In this document: positions 43,981 to 53,868 of the stretch, piece by piece | Numbering within the stretch: position 1 is the first letter of the stretch | Layout of the letters: every line of letters begins with the position of its first letter | Source: Pseudochryseolinea flava | Lineage (GTDB): Bacteria; Bacteroidota; Bacteroidia; Cytophagales; Cyclobacteriaceae | Length of the DNA stretch: 64,000 bases | Assembly: GCF_003286915.1 (NCBI RefSeq) | Contig: NZ_QMFY01000018.1 | Location: 1 to 64,000 of the forward strand | Direction of reading: 5' to 3' | Position numbers and translations under genes: made by a program | The notes under the pieces: model-generated | Database searches by the model: none | Seen by the model: only the letters and a program-made list of their open reading frames with translations | Told to the model about the DNA's origin: nothing

Positions 43981-44658
43981 ATGAATTGGTTCACCAAACT
44001 TCTGTCGAGTACTTTAGGCAGAAAAGTTCTCATGGCCCTTACGGGGCTCTTTCTCATTCTGTTTCTCGTGGTTCACTTGATCGGGAATCTGCAGTTGTTG
44101 CACAGCGACCAGGGACAGGCTTTCAACATCTATGCAAGGTTCATGACCACCAATCCCCTGATCAAGACGGTCAGCTACGTAAACTATGCGATCATCCTCG
44201 TTCACATCGTGTGGGCATTGTTGCTTACGATTCACAATCGCAAGTCACGCGGCCCTGAAGGTTATGCTGTCACCAATGGTTCATCAGCATGGACGTCACG
44301 CAACATGGGAATTCTCGGTACATTGATCCTCATCTTTTTGGTAATCCACTTGAAAGGATTTTGGGCTGAGATGCATTGGGGTGGTATCAGTACTGTTACG
44401 TACGACAACGAAGTGTACAAAGACCTTTATACTGTAGTTGATAAAGCTTACACGATGGAATGGTATGTGGCGATCTACGTAGTGAGCATGATTGCTTTGG
44501 CCTTCCACTTATGGCACGGCTTCATCAGTGCATTTCAAACACTCGGTTTGAATCACTCGAAGTACAATGGCCTCATCAGATTCGTTGGAAGAGCTTTCGC
44601 GATCATCGTGCCTGCACTTTTCGCACTCATTCCAATTTGGATGTATCTCGATAAATAA
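43981..44658 (+). CDS. sdhC: Succinate dehydrogenase cytochrome b subunit (B-type)
   Basis: A 225-aa membrane subunit with five predicted segments and histidines in V-V-H-L-I-G-N, I-L-V-H-I-V-W, L-V-I-H-L-K-G-F-W and L-W-H-G positions that can bind two hemes. This single-subunit, diheme anchor is the type found in Bacteroidota and Epsilonproteobacteria. It passes electrons between quinone and SdhB. sdhA follows after 40 bp. Confidence 0.92.
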   Translation: MNWFTKLLSSTLGRKVLMALTGLFLILFLVVHLIGNLQLLHSDQGQAFNIYARFMTTNPLIKTVSYVNYAIILVHIVWALLLTIHNRKSRGPEGYAVTNGSSAWTSRNMGILGTLILIFLVIHLKGFWAEMHWGGISTVTYDNEVYKDLYTVVDKAYTMEWYVAIYVVSMIALAFHLWHGFISAFQTLGLNHSKYNGLIRFVGRAFAIIVPALFALIPIWMYLDK

Positions 44659-44698
44659 TTGTTAAATCCCTCGCATTCGCGTAATCATATTATCTCAT

Positions 44699-46621
44699 AT
44701 GAAACTAGATTCAAAAATTCCTGAAGGACCGCTGGCAGAGAAATGGACCAAACACAAGTTCAATCTTAAACTCGTCAACCCGGCCAATAAGCGTAAGTAC
44801 GATGTTATTGTTGTCGGAACTGGTCTTGCGGGTGCTTCAGCAGCAGCATCTTTAGCTGAACTTGGTTACAATGTAAAAGCATTCTGCTTCCAGGATAGTC
44901 CTCGTCGTGCACACAGCATTGCAGCACAAGGGGGTATCAACGCAGCAAAGAATTATCAGAACGATGGTGATAGCGTTTATCGCCTTTTCTACGATACCAT
45001 TAAAGGTGGTGACTATCGCGCACGCGAATCTAATGTGCACCGTCTTGCTGAAGTAAGCGTGAACATTATCGATCAGTGTGTTGCGCAAGGTGTACCTTTT
45101 GCCCGCGAATATGGCGGACTTCTCGCGAACCGCTCTTTCGGTGGTGCGCAGGTTTCCAGAACGTTCTACGCACGCGGTCAGACCGGACAACAACTTCTGC
45201 TCGGTGCATATTCTGCTTTGAACCGTCAGATTGCCAATGGTAAAGTGAAGATGTATACCCGCACAGAGATGCTCGACGTGGTACTCGTCGATGGCAAAGC
45301 GAGAGGTATCATCACACGTGACCTTGTAACCGGTAAACTCGAATCGCATAGCGGACACGCTGTACTGCTTTGTACGGGTGGATACGGTAACGTATTCTTC
45401 TTGTCTACAAATGCGAAAGGCTCAAACGTAACGGCATCGTGGAGAGCGCACAAGAAAGGTGCATTGTTCGGCAATCCTTGCTATACACAAATTCACCCGA
45501 CTTGTATCCCTGTATCCGGAGATCATCAGTCGAAGCTGACGTTGATGTCAGAATCACTTCGTAACGATGGTCGCGTCTGGGTTCCAAAAGTTGCCAAGCC
45601 AGGACTTACCGCGAAAGAAGCGAAAAATATTCCTGAAGCAGATCGTGATTACTTCCTCGAAAGAAAATATCCATCGTTCGGTAACCTCGTGCCACGCGAC
45701 GTTGCTTCACGCAATGCCAAGATGATGTGTGATGAAGGGAGAGGAGTTGGTAAAACAGGTCTCGCGGTGTTCCTTGATTTCACCGATGCGATTAAACGCG
45801 ATGGGAAGAAAGCCGTAGAAGCTAAATACGGAAACCTCTTCGATATGTATGCGCAGATCACTGGCGATAATCCATACGAAGGTCCAATGATGATCTATCC
45901 TGCAGTTCACTATACAATGGGTGGCCTCTGGGTCGATTATAACCTCATGACTACTGTTCCTGGTCTTTATGCGTTGGGTGAAGCGAACTTCTCTGATCAC
46001 GGCGCTAACCGTCTTGGTGCGAGTGCCTTGATGCAAGGTTTGGCCGACGGATACTTCGTGATTCCTTATACAATCGGGGATTACCTTGCGGGAATCTCGC
46101 AAGAGAAAGTATCGACTGATCGCCCTGAATTTAAAGAGGCGATGGATAAAGTGAATAACACGATCAATACCATTCTGAATATTAAGGGTAAGCGCACGGT
46201 TGATGAACTTCACCGCGAGCTTGGCTTGATCATGTGGAACTACTGCGGTATGTCGCGTACAGATGCCGGACTTCGTGAAGCGAAAGGCAAGATCCAACAA
46301 CTTAAGAAAGAATTCTGGTCGAACGTTGCTGTGCTGGGAAGCAATAATGAATTGAATCAAGAACTTGAGAAGGCGATGCGTGTTGCTGATTTCATCGAGC
46401 TTGGTGAATTGATGGTAGATGATGCTTTGAACCGTACAGAATCTTGCGGCGGTCACTTCCGTGAAGAATCACAAACGCCAGACGGCGAAGCGCTGCGCAA
46501 CGACGATGATTTCTCTTATGTGGCTGCATGGGAATTCAAGGGTGAAAATCAGCCTGAAGTTCTTCATAAGGAAGAGCTCAATTATGAATTTATTAAACGG
46601 ACTCAAAGAAGCTACAAATAA
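44699..46621 (+). CDS. sdhA: Succinate dehydrogenase flavoprotein subunit
   Basis: The 640-aa FAD subunit oxidises succinate to fumarate in the TCA cycle. It shows the FAD-binding [15 protein letters not shown] motif, [12 protein letters not shown] with the flavin-linked region (R-R-A-H-S), the H-x-x-x-G-G capping block ([10 protein letters not shown]) and [10 protein letters not shown]. It is complete. The sdhB start lies one base beyond its stop. Confidence 0.96.
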   Translation: MKLDSKIPEGPLAEKWTKHKFNLKLVNPANKRKYDVIVVGTGLAGASAAASLAELGYNVKAFCFQDSPRRAHSIAAQGGINAAKNYQNDGDSVYRLFYDTIKGGDYRARESNVHRLAEVSVNIIDQCVAQGVPFAREYGGLLANRSFGGAQVSRTFYARGQTGQQLLLGAYSALNRQIANGKVKMYTRTEMLDVVLVDGKARGIITRDLVTGKLESHSGHAVLLCTGGYGNVFFLSTNAKGSNVTASWRAHKKGALFGNPCYTQIHPTCIPVSGDHQSKLTLMSESLRNDGRVWVPKVAKPGLTAKEAKNIPEADRDYFLERKYPSFGNLVPRDVASRNAKMMCDEGRGVGKTGLAVFLDFTDAIKRDGKKAVEAKYGNLFDMYAQITGDNPYEGPMMIYPAVHYTMGGLWVDYNLMTTVPGLYALGEANFSDHGANRLGASALMQGLADGYFVIPYTIGDYLAGISQEKVSTDRPEFKEAMDKVNNTINTILNIKGKRTVDELHRELGLIMWNYCGMSRTDAGLREAKGKIQQLKKEFWSNVAVLGSNNELNQELEKAMRVADFIELGELMVDDALNRTESCGGHFREESQTPDGEALRNDDDFSYVAAWEFKGENQPEVLHKEELNYEFIKRTQRSYK

Positions 46622-46622
46622 T

Positions 46623-47390
46623 ATGAAGATCACGCTGAAAGTTTGGCGCCAGAAAAATAACGCTACCAAGGGTGGCTTCAAGGTATATCCGATCGAACAT
46701 GTATCGACCGATATGTCATTTCTGGAAATGCTCGATGTATTGAACAATGATCTTGTTCGCAAAGGTGAGGACGCTGTAGCCTTTGATCACGATTGTCGTG
46801 AAGGTATCTGCGGAATGTGCAGTCTCTATATCAATGGAAAACCACACGGACCTCAGCAAACAACTACATGTCAGTTACACATGCGCTCTTTCAAGGATGG
46901 CGACACTATTACGGTAGAACCATGGAGAGCAAAAGCATTCCCTGTAATCCGCGACCTCGTGGTCGACAGAACTGCTTTCGATAGAATTCAACAAGCCGGT
47001 GGATATGTATCCATCAACACGGGTGGTGTTCCTGATGCGAACGAGATTCCGATTCCGAAGAAGATCGCTGACGAAGCTTTCGATGCAGCGGTATGTATCG
47101 GATGTGGTGCCTGTGTAGCAGCATGTAAGAATGCGTCTGCCATGTTGTTCGTGAGTGCTAAAGTTTCTCAGCTTGCTTTGTTACCACAAGGTAAACCGGA
47201 ACGTAAAGAGCGTGCAGAGAAAATGGTAGCGCAAATGGATGCTGAAGGTTTTGGTGCATGTACGAACACTGGCGCATGCGAAGCAGAATGTCCGAAAGGT
47301 ATTAGCTTGACAAACATCGCGCGACTTAACCGTGAGTATTTGTCGGCATCGCTTACCTCTTATGAAGTCGAAGTAAAAGGCGGCGACTAA
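46623..47390 (+). CDS. sdhB: Succinate dehydrogenase iron-sulfur subunit
   Basis: The 255-aa subunit carries electrons from FAD to heme/quinone. The 2Fe-2S site is C-R-E-G-I-C-G-M-C with a later C at T-T-C-Q. The 4Fe-4S site is [11 protein letters not shown], and further cysteines ([14 protein letters not shown]) serve the 3Fe-4S cluster. ATG at 46623 follows directly on sdhA; an in-frame ATG at 46584 inside sdhA is less likely. A terminator follows. Confidence 0.95.
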   Translation: MKITLKVWRQKNNATKGGFKVYPIEHVSTDMSFLEMLDVLNNDLVRKGEDAVAFDHDCREGICGMCSLYINGKPHGPQQTTTCQLHMRSFKDGDTITVEPWRAKAFPVIRDLVVDRTAFDRIQQAGGYVSINTGGVPDANEIPIPKKIADEAFDAAVCIGCGACVAACKNASAMLFVSAKVSQLALLPQGKPERKERAEKMVAQMDAEGFGACTNTGACEAECPKGISLTNIARLNREYLSASLTSYEVEVKGGD

Positions 47391-47414
47391 GCCTCTTGTT
47401 ACGAAAATATGAAG

Positions 47415-47445
47415 AGCCGTCTCAAATTTGGGGCGGCTTTTTTTG
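47415..47445 (+). terminator. Terminator of the sdhCAB operon
   Basis: AGCCGTC (47415-47421) pairs with GGCGGCT (47432-47438) with one G-T pair, followed by seven or eight T. It begins 25 bp after the sdhB stop. Confidence 0.8.
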
Positions 47446-47487
47446 TGCTGCTTGGTGTCAATTTGATTAGCTTAAGTTACCTTAAAA

Positions 47488-47501
47488 TAACAACGTTGTT
47501 A
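47488..47501. promoter_or_regulatory. Perfect 14-bp palindrome TAACAACGTTGTTA
   Basis: A perfect inverted repeat lies 21 bp before the start of the TAA-interrupted gene at 47522 and overlaps its likely promoter area. It could be the operator of a dimeric regulator. Confidence 0.45.
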
Positions 47502-47521
47502 AACAAACCAATACCGTCACC

Positions 47522-48160
47522 ATGGGACTAGACATGAGACCAATGGGGAAACCCAAGCCAGGATTCGAAGATCGATTTGAGGAAATTTATAAGATGCTAT
47601 CAAGCAATAAGATTCCTCCATCGTCATCCAAAGAAGATTTATTGAAGGAATGGTTTACAGGACAAATTAAGACCTAAGATACCATCAACGCTCCAAGAGT
47701 CGGGCGAGACAAAGAAGCCGACGATTGGATTAAGATGAAATATGATCAACTCGAACAGAAGCCACCGTTCGATGAGGTGATGCGACAATACAATGGCTTC
47801 TATGTGATCGAGCTTGCAAAAGAACAAGACGGTGTTCCTGTTTACAGGGCGATGGGGCAAGATGAGAATGTGTTTAGAGGGCAATTTATGTCAGATTGTG
47901 TTGACTTAATTGGTGACGAATTGGTGAGTGAAGCTTGGCAAACGAAGCTGGCAAAAGAAACGCTAGACTATGGCAACAGGCTCATGCGTGTGGCAGATGA
48001 AATCGCGAAGGACCAGAACTTGGAATATCTCAAGTCGCAACGCCAACCACCTGACACTGCCCAAGAATTAGTAGCGAGTAAATTACACATCGTCTATTCA
48101 TTGGCGCGGTGGTTGATTTTCTATGGCAAAAATGGGCACGGTTACGAGGCGGATTTTTAG
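47522..48160 (+). pseudogene. Unknown gene interrupted by one in-frame TAA
   Basis: A frame opening at ATG 47522 (MGLDMRPMGKPKPGFEDRFE) runs 51 codons to TAA at 47675-47677. The same frame, without any shift, continues open for another 160 codons to 48160. The joint reads G-Q-I-K-T-stop-D-T-I-N-A-P-R-V-G-R-D-K-E-A-D, which looks like one continuous protein of about 212 aa. The simplest reading is a single substitution in a tyrosine codon (TAC or TAT to TAA). The second part could also be translated from ATG 47735 as a 141-aa protein. No domain was recognised; the family looks soluble and acidic. Confidence 0.65.
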
Positions 48161-48198
48161 TATGTCTTAGGCGTAGATAGTGGCAATGCAAATCGAAA

Positions 48199-48228
48199 AG
48201 CCATCTTAAAATGTAAGGTGGCTTTTTT
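48199..48228 (+). terminator. Terminator after the interrupted gene
   Basis: AGCCATCTTA (48199-48208) pairs with TAAGGTGGCT (48214-48223) with one G-T pair, followed by TTTTTG. Confidence 0.8.
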
Positions 48229-48275
48229 GTTGCCCGCCCATTCTATGCATACATTGCAATGATCAAATCACATTC

Positions 48276-48854
48276 GTGAAAAAAGATCTCAGAACAATTG
48301 CGCATACAGCAAGTTTGGATTTGAAAATCGTAAACGAAACAATGAAAGTCAGCGCTAAGTTCAGCCTTCGCAATAGATTTAATATTGGAATGTTGTTGAT
48401 TTTCGTTGTCAGTATTACTGTTTTGTATTTCTTGATTGATCGGGTTAACAACATCGATTGGGCTTTCGTCGTGATGATGCTTCTTGTCACCGTTCTTCTG
48501 ATGCTTTCGTTACTTTCCCTGATTAAACAATGCACCGATTTTTTGCTCATCACGGGAAAAGAAATTGTATTCAGAAACAGTTTGCGTACGCGTGTAATTA
48601 AAGTTGAGCCAGCGTTGAAAGTGAACACGTCAATACAGAGAATATTTACAAGAACGCAATATGCATCGCGTGGCTCATATTCTTGGCAAGTTGAAATCAC
48701 GATTGAGAAGCGTGAAGCGAAAATCAGGATCTTGGATTTTAGTGTAGACCACGATTATTTCGATGGAGCAGATTATCTGCGAAAAACCATTGAACGATTT
48801 TTAACACAGAAGATAGAAGCCACTCACGCCGGCAACTTGCCGCACAAGAACTAA
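48276..48854 (+). CDS. Hypothetical protein with two membrane segments
   Basis: The 192-aa product, starting with GTG at 48276, has a basic N-terminus, two adjacent membrane segments (about 40-57 and 64-88) and a basic, beta-rich C-terminal half (about 95-192). That layout resembles bacterial PH-like or YcxB-type membrane proteins, but no family motif was found. ATG in the stretch E-T-M-K-V is an alternative start about 22 codons in. A hairpin with AAAGGCC/GGCCTTT arms (48860-48890) ends the transcript and also faces the convergent lipoprotein gene. Confidence 0.65.
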   Translation: MKKDLRTIAHTASLDLKIVNETMKVSAKFSLRNRFNIGMLLIFVVSITVLYFLIDRVNNIDWAFVVMMLLVTVLLMLSLLSLIKQCTDFLLITGKEIVFRNSLRTRVIKVEPALKVNTSIQRIFTRTQYASRGSYSWQVEITIEKREAKIRILDFSVDHDYFDGADYLRKTIERFLTQKIEATHAGNLPHKN

Positions 48855-48859
48855 AAAGA

Positions 48860-48890
48860 AAAGGCCATCTTCATCTTAAAGACGGCCTTT
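48860..48890. terminator. Bidirectional terminator
   Basis: AAAGGCC (48860-48866) pairs with GGCCTTT (48884-48890); an A-rich stretch precedes the stem. It lies between convergent genes. Confidence 0.6.
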
Positions 48891-48911
48891 AATGTTATAC
48901 CTGGAGATTTG

Positions 48912-49424
48912 CTAGTTAGAGCGACAGGTGCTGAATCCGAGACGTCCGGCGGCACCATCATTGGCAAACGCCTTACCGATATTTCCACCAGCTAAAACAA
49001 TATCCTTATCAGGGCCAGATGCTGCTAAATGCACTTTAATACAAGCATCAAGGCCGATGATATCGTTGTATGTAATTTTTGATTCGTCGGCGAGCTGCGA
49101 CAAAATTGTTTCGCTTTTACCATTGCTGCCTTCGACCGGCATGAGTTGAGCTGCTACATCCGCATCGGGGGTGCCGATATTGCCGAGGTGCAGGTGAACA
49201 GGATGCTGAAGCTTACCTTCGGTTCCCGTAAGCTGTAAGGTTACGAGTATCGTGCCGTCCACCTTTTCCTGAAAGGTAACGGCGCCTTGAACAGCGTATT
49301 CTGAGCCTGGTTTCAATGCGTAAGTCGCCTCATTTCCGGTGAAATCATTCTTCTTCACAGATTCGTTTTCTTGGCAAGCAACAAGGGCCAACGAGATCAA
49401 GCCGATTATCATGAGATATTTCAT
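48912..49424 (-). CDS. Lipoprotein, possibly CHRD-like
   Basis: A 170-aa exported protein with a good lipobox (L-A-L-V-A-C) in the first 17 residues, so it is predicted membrane-anchored. The mature part is beta-rich with V-T-F-Q-E-K-V-D-G-T, the H-P-V-H-L-H-L-G-N-I segment and a late C-I-K-V-H-L. The H-x-H-x-G pattern in a beta context resembles CHRD and Cu/Zn-SOD-like folds, but metal ligands are too few to be sure. Function unknown. Confidence 0.65.
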   Translation of the reverse strand: MKYLMIIGLISLALVACQENESVKKNDFTGNEATYALKPGSEYAVQGAVTFQEKVDGTILVTLQLTGTEGKLQHPVHLHLGNIGTPDADVAAQLMPVEGSNGKSETILSQLADESKITYNDIIGLDACIKVHLAASGPDKDIVLAGGNIGKAFANDGAAGRLGFSTCRSN

Positions 49425-49561
49425 AAAACACCTTTATTTATGATAAAATTAGAAAATTCGCTGATTAAAAAGCTAAATTTCCTGCCAGAACCTTATGTGA
49501 TTCCTGATGATTTGGCACGGATGTAGCAAGCATAGGAACGGAAAAGCGTAATATTTATTTT

Positions 49562-50929
49562 GTGAAGCGACTTTACACACTCCTCTTCGTGATCGCGGCC
49601 GGATGCAGCCCAAAAGTCCAACCGCCCGACCCAGAATCGCTCAAACCAGCGTGGTTGAAAACCGAACCTTATCAGGACGGTTACTACACCGGTATTGGCC
49701 ATTCCGTCAAAGATGGCACGAATAACTACATTCAAGCCGCCAAGAAAAGTGCGCTCGATGACCTTATCTCCGATATCAAAGTCAATATTTCGTCGACATC
49801 CATTTTAAGTCAGTTCGAAGCCGATAAAAGTGTATCGGAGCAATACGAACAAATTATTAAAACCACTGCAGCCGACGAAATTGAAGAGTTCGAACTTGTT
49901 GATGCATGGGAAGATCCAAACAACTATTGGGTATACTATCGCCTCTCCATCTCGCGCTACAGGCAAATTAAAGAAGAGCAAAAACGAAACGCGACATTAC
50001 TTGCTACCGACTACCTGCAAAAAGCGAAAGATGCAGAGCGCGCTTCGGAAAGATTGCAAGCCATCAGTTTCTACTTCCAAGCATTTAGAAGTATTGAAAA
50101 GTATTTGGGTGAAGCCATTCGCGTGCAAGTCGATGGTAAAGAGGTACTGTTGGTGAATGAAATTTATGCGTCAATTCAAACTACGCTCGACAAGGTTTTT
50201 CTAAAAGTAGATCCGCCGGCATTGAACATTAATCGACGACTTCAGCAGAGTGGTCAGTCGGTCGTAGCGAAGGCCAATTACAAGGACAATAGCAAACTGG
50301 TTGCAGACCTTCCTTTGTTTGCTGCGTTCGAAAAAGGCGCTGGCGACGTGTTTCCCAATTATAAAACCGATGAACATGGTCAAGCAAAAATTCTGTTGAC
50401 CAAAATCGGTTCGCGTGATCTTGAGCAAACGCTGAATGTAAAAGTTGATATTGACATGTTGAGCGGAAACTCCAGTTCGCCAATATTCAAATTGATTGCA
50501 AAAACTTTCCATGTTCCGCAATCACAGGCAATGCTTCGTGTGCAACGTCCGGTGGTTTACATGACATCGCTAGAAAAAAGTTTAGGCCAAAACAAAGCCA
50601 GTATTCAAATCAGCAACAAGCTCCGGAATTTACTGGCGAACAACGGATTTGAATTTACCGATTCGAAAGGTACCGCAGACCTTTGGTTCGATGTGCAATC
50701 AGATTCGGAGCGCGGTTCGATTACGGGTAGCATCTACATTACCTATCTTACGAGCAATATCAAGGTGATGGCGGTAAAAGAAAATAAAGAGATCTATGCG
50801 ACGACATTAGACCGCGTTCGTGGTTATGGATTGGATTATGATAAATCAAGTATCGACGCCTACAGTAAAGCCTTGGAAACGCTTGAAAAGGAGCGTATGA
50901 GTGAATTACTGAATACAATTTTGCAGTAG
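49562..50929 (+). CDS. LPP20-type lipoprotein
   Basis: A 455-aa lipoprotein starting with GTG at 49562; its lipobox is V-I-A-A-G-C. Residues about 25-140 form an LPP20-like domain: P-A-W-L-K-T, G-Y-Y-T-G-I-G, then A-A-K-K-S-A-L-D-D-L and a late Y-W-V-Y-Y-R-L. The rest (about 140-455) is mixed and ends in a Tol-like alpha/beta domain. Such proteins sit at the outer membrane; function is unknown. The next gene encodes a shorter protein with the same domain, so the pair probably works together. Confidence 0.75.
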   Translation: MKRLYTLLFVIAAGCSPKVQPPDPESLKPAWLKTEPYQDGYYTGIGHSVKDGTNNYIQAAKKSALDDLISDIKVNISSTSILSQFEADKSVSEQYEQIIKTTAADEIEEFELVDAWEDPNNYWVYYRLSISRYRQIKEEQKRNATLLATDYLQKAKDAERASERLQAISFYFQAFRSIEKYLGEAIRVQVDGKEVLLVNEIYASIQTTLDKVFLKVDPPALNINRRLQQSGQSVVAKANYKDNSKLVADLPLFAAFEKGAGDVFPNYKTDEHGQAKILLTKIGSRDLEQTLNVKVDIDMLSGNSSSPIFKLIAKTFHVPQSQAMLRVQRPVVYMTSLEKSLGQNKASIQISNKLRNLLANNGFEFTDSKGTADLWFDVQSDSERGSITGSIYITYLTSNIKVMAVKENKEIYATTLDRVRGYGLDYDKSSIDAYSKALETLEKERMSELLNTILQ

Positions 50930-51021
50930 GTTGAACTAAAAATCAACTTTTTCGCAGAATCATCAGGTTTGGTATTTGATTTGCCTAAGTATAACTTGTA
51001 AACTAAATTTTCAATTGACAT

Positions 51022-51594
51022 ATGAAAAAACTTGCCCTATCTGCACTGACGATGATTGCCCTTGGGACTGTCTTTGTAACAGGCTGTAAAAGCAAAAAAG
51101 AAGTAAAGGCTCCTAAAGGTGAAGTTGAGGTTTCTGTTCCATGTTCAGGTCCTGATTTCTTTACGACCAATAAATTTTTCCGCGCGAATTCAATTGGTGA
51201 AAGTGAAGATCAGGTAGTATCAAAGAAGAAAGCGTTAACAAACGCACGCAATGAACTCGCACAAGCAATTCAAACTACCGTTAAGACCGTAACCGACAAC
51301 TATGTAAACTCTCGCGAAATGAATAACCGCGAAGAAGTGGAGGAGCGTTTTGAAAGTCTTAACCGCGAAGTAGTAGACCAAACTATTTCTGGTGTGCGTA
51401 CCATTTGCGAGAAATTAATGAAGACTGCAGAAGGTAGATATAAAACATATATCGCAATTGAATTGTCTGCCGATGAACTGGTGTCGAAGTATAACGAACG
51501 CATCTCTAAAGATGAGCGTTTGAAAATCGATTACGACTACGAAAAGTTCAAGGAGACTTTTGAGAAAGAAATGGAGAAAATGGGTAATAACTAA
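51022..51594 (+). CDS. Small LPP20-type lipoprotein
   Basis: A 190-aa lipoprotein with lipobox F-V-T-G-C. The mature protein has the S-x-G-E-S-E-D-Q-V-V-S-K-K-K-A-L-T-N-A-R-N-E-L-A stretch (about 60-85) typical of LPP20 domains, then Y-K-T-Y-I-A-I-E-L and a long charged C-terminal helix. It lies 92 bp after the larger LPP20-type gene and ends at a strong terminator, so the two may form one unit. Confidence 0.78.
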   Translation: MKKLALSALTMIALGTVFVTGCKSKKEVKAPKGEVEVSVPCSGPDFFTTNKFFRANSIGESEDQVVSKKKALTNARNELAQAIQTTVKTVTDNYVNSREMNNREEVEERFESLNREVVDQTISGVRTICEKLMKTAEGRYKTYIAIELSADELVSKYNERISKDERLKIDYDYEKFKETFEKEMEKMGNN

Positions 51595-51618
51595 TACCAT
51601 CCTCCTAAAAACAATATT

Positions 51619-51657
51619 GCAGAAGCCCGGATATTTCGCCGGGCTTCTGTATTTTTG
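51619..51657 (+). terminator. Terminator with an overlapping -7-like box
   Basis: AGAAGCCCGG (51621-51630) pairs perfectly with CCGGGCTTCT (51639-51648), 8-base loop. The tail GTATTTTTG also contains TATTTTTG (about 51650-51657), which fits the TAnnTTTG promoter box, so the next transcript may start just after this terminator. Confidence 0.8.
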
Positions 51658-51679
51658 TGAAGTCCCCAATCCATCTCGT

Positions 51680-51844
51680 ATGGAAACGCCACATCAAATA
51701 AAACTCGGTATCAAGCCGAGCCAACAAATTTACCCCTATCAGGCTTCCGCCGAATATTTCACCTGCCTTTCGCCATTGTCTTTGAATGTTACTATCGATG
51801 ACAATATCACCTGCCATTACCGGTTAGAAATAGGTGTCAGATGA
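51680..51844 (+). CDS. 54-residue ORF coupled to a J-domain gene
   Basis: The frame [10 protein letters not shown] to L-E-I-G-V-R-stop encodes 54 residues. Its stop overlaps the ATG of the following J-domain gene (ATGA at 51841), which suggests coupled translation. It has no membrane segment or signal. Codons look normal for the genome. An upstream extension to 51560 crosses the terminator and is rejected. No family was recognised. Confidence 0.55.
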   Translation: METPHQIKLGIKPSQQIYPYQASAEYFTCLSPLSLNVTIDDNITCHYRLEIGVR

Positions 51845-52605
51845 AAGATTATTATGCAATTTTAGGCGTGAGTGATCACGCGCATTCATCTGAGATCAAG
51901 CGTGCTTATCGAAGACTAGCTATTCAGTATCATCCCGACAAAAATCCGTCACCAGAAGCGCAGACACTCTTCGTGGAGATCAATGAAGCATACGATGTCT
52001 TGATCGATCCGCAAGAAAGACGTGCTTATGACCTTCGCCGGTATAAACCTTTTGCTGAATTTGTTCAAGAGGAACAGCTTCCGAAACATCGAGATCCTCG
52101 ATATCGACCAAAGCCGAACTACAAAAGAGAAAAGTCGCAACAGCTACGCTTCATGGAACGCATGGCGCAACCCGCGCGCATGTTGAATATTGTCGGGCTT
52201 GTTCTTGTTCTCCTATTTACTGTAGACTACATCATGCCTTATCGTCAAACTTCAGAAGTGATCACCAATGGCCCTGAAATTGAATTACAGCGTCGCGGTG
52301 CGCCTTATTATTTGACGACAGCTTCTCATAAAACGGTTAAAGTGTACCGAAAGCTCAGTGAGTTTGGTGGACGCATAAAGCTTACGCAGACACGTATTTT
52401 TGGAATCACGATGTCGGTGAGTGATCTGTCAGGGTTTAATCAAGTAACAATGGGCTACATGTATCGCGGGTATATCATCTTTCCGTTATTTCTGTTGATT
52501 GCTTCCGTAGTGGGTGTAATCAACCGAAGGAACATTATTATTAATTTTAATTTTGCTGTGGGTACGGGCCTCATGTTGATCATTAACTATTTCCTGGTAT
52601 TCTAA
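51841..52605 (+). CDS. Membrane-anchored J-domain protein 1
   Basis: The 254-aa product opens with a complete J-domain (3-65): Y-Y-A-I-L-G-V, the H-P-D tripeptide at 31-33 and F[10 protein letters not shown]. A proline/arginine linker (R-D-P-R-Y-R) follows, then a membrane segment near 115-135, a ~75-residue outside domain and two C-terminal membrane segments. There is no G/F-rich or zinc-finger region, so it is not DnaJ. J-domains stimulate the ATPase of DnaK, here presumably at the inner membrane. A paralogue follows after 12 bp. Confidence 0.85.
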   Translation: MKDYYAILGVSDHAHSSEIKRAYRRLAIQYHPDKNPSPEAQTLFVEINEAYDVLIDPQERRAYDLRRYKPFAEFVQEEQLPKHRDPRYRPKPNYKREKSQQLRFMERMAQPARMLNIVGLVLVLLFTVDYIMPYRQTSEVITNGPEIELQRRGAPYYLTTASHKTVKVYRKLSEFGGRIKLTQTRIFGITMSVSDLSGFNQVTMGYMYRGYIIFPLFLLIASVVGVINRRNIIINFNFAVGTGLMLIINYFLVF

Positions 52606-52617
52606 CTAATTGAAGAG

Positions 52618-53397
52618 ATGAAAGACTACTATGCAATTCTCGGTGTCCGCGAAGCGGCAAGTTCTGCAGAGATTAAGCGCGCTTATCGTTTGCTGGCCGT
52701 GCAATATCACCCCGACAAAAATCCGAGTGCAGAAGCAGAGTCATTGTTCAAGGAAATAAACGAAGCATATGATGTGCTGAGCGATGTAAATAAAAAGTTT
52801 TTCTATGATCAACGACGGTATAAGTCGCTGCACGAAGTGTTGGCCGAAGAGCCGGTAAAAACGCACCGAGATCCGCGCTATCGAGCAAAAACAGCAACAA
52901 CGAATCGAACAGGGAAACCTAGAAAGCCACCGGAGTATTTGTTGATGGAGAAGTTGAACAAGTATGTGTTATGGATAAATATTGCAGGTGCGGCGATTGT
53001 TGTATTCTTTTTATTTGATTATGTCATTCCATACAAAACAACTCAGGAGGCAGTCTATTCCATTCGTGAGGTACGGAATGTAAGATCCCGAGGTATTGTG
53101 TATTATATGATCACGACGGAATCAGATAAAAAAATAAAAGTTTATGATCTCGTTCCAGGAATAGCCGATGGATTTACGCTAGACTCAAGTCGCATTTACG
53201 GTATGCCAATGGCGATTTCAACGAGTAGGGGAGAGTTCAAGCTTGCCTACATGTATAGTGCACTAATCTTTGTTCCTTTGTTGTTGTTGCTTATTGCCAG
53301 CATCGGAATCTTGATCAAGAAAAATATCACAGGGGCTTTTAACTGTGGTATTGTAACAACAGTACTAATAATCATAACTTTGGTGTTGATCTACTAA
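52618..53397 (+). CDS. Membrane-anchored J-domain protein 2
   Basis: The 259-aa product has the same layout as its upstream neighbour: J-domain with H-P-D at 31-33, linker with T-H-R-D-P-R-Y-R, a membrane segment (about 120-140), an external domain and two late membrane segments. The J-domains are very similar, while the external domains are divergent, so the tandem copies may serve different clients. Both genes probably belong to one operon with the SUI1 gene 10 bp downstream. Confidence 0.85.
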   Translation: MKDYYAILGVREAASSAEIKRAYRLLAVQYHPDKNPSAEAESLFKEINEAYDVLSDVNKKFFYDQRRYKSLHEVLAEEPVKTHRDPRYRAKTATTNRTGKPRKPPEYLLMEKLNKYVLWINIAGAAIVVFFLFDYVIPYKTTQEAVYSIREVRNVRSRGIVYYMITTESDKKIKVYDLVPGIADGFTLDSSRIYGMPMAISTSRGEFKLAYMYSALIFVPLLLLLIASIGILIKKNITGAFNCGIVTTVLIIITLVLIY

Positions 53398-53407
53398 CTC
53401 ACAAGCC

Positions 53408-53755
53408 ATGGCAAAGAAAAACGATTGGAAAAATAGGGAAGGCGTTGTTTACTCCACCAATTCTGATTTTGATTACGCCTATCAACAGCAAGAGGAGGCA
53501 ACAACGCTATCGCCGCAGCAACAACAGCTCCGTGTTCAGTTGGACAAAAGCATGCGTGCAGGGAAGCAAGTTACGTTGGTAACGGGGTTCGTTGGAGCGT
53601 CGACAGATCTTGAGGCGCTCGGAAAAATGCTCAAGTCGAAATGTGGTGTTGGCGGATCTGTGAAAGATGGCGAAGTACTCATTCAAGGCGATCATCGCGA
53701 TAAAGTCGTCCAAGTCTTGATCAAAGAAGGTTATAAAGCAAAACGCACCGGCTAA
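53408..53755 (+). CDS. SUI1/eIF1-family translation factor (YciH-like)
   Basis: A 115-aa SUI1-domain protein. The N-terminal 40 residues are polar and glutamine-rich; the rest is the eIF1-like fold with K-Q-V-T-L-V-T-G-F, L-G-K-M-L-K-S-K-C-G-V-G-G-S-V-K and I-Q-G-D-H-R-D-K-V. The C-G-x-G-G-S segment is the family hallmark. Bacterial members can bind the 30S subunit and affect start-site fidelity; their normal role is unsettled. It follows the J-domain pair by 10 bp. Confidence 0.9.
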   Translation: MAKKNDWKNREGVVYSTNSDFDYAYQQQEEATTLSPQQQQLRVQLDKSMRAGKQVTLVTGFVGASTDLEALGKMLKSKCGVGGSVKDGEVLIQGDHRDKVVQVLIKEGYKAKRTG

Positions 53756-53868
53756 CCTTTAATACCGTTTTAATCGACATATCTTTTATTTCAATAGAGA
53801 TTCATATATGTTTCTCGCCTGGTAGCGGACGCTCATGTATTGCCGCTAGATTTGATTATTTTTAACAC

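Noticed and set aside
45707-46456. Minus-strand frame of 249 codons opposite sdhA
   Set aside because: Antisense to a complete, conserved gene; no start context or family.
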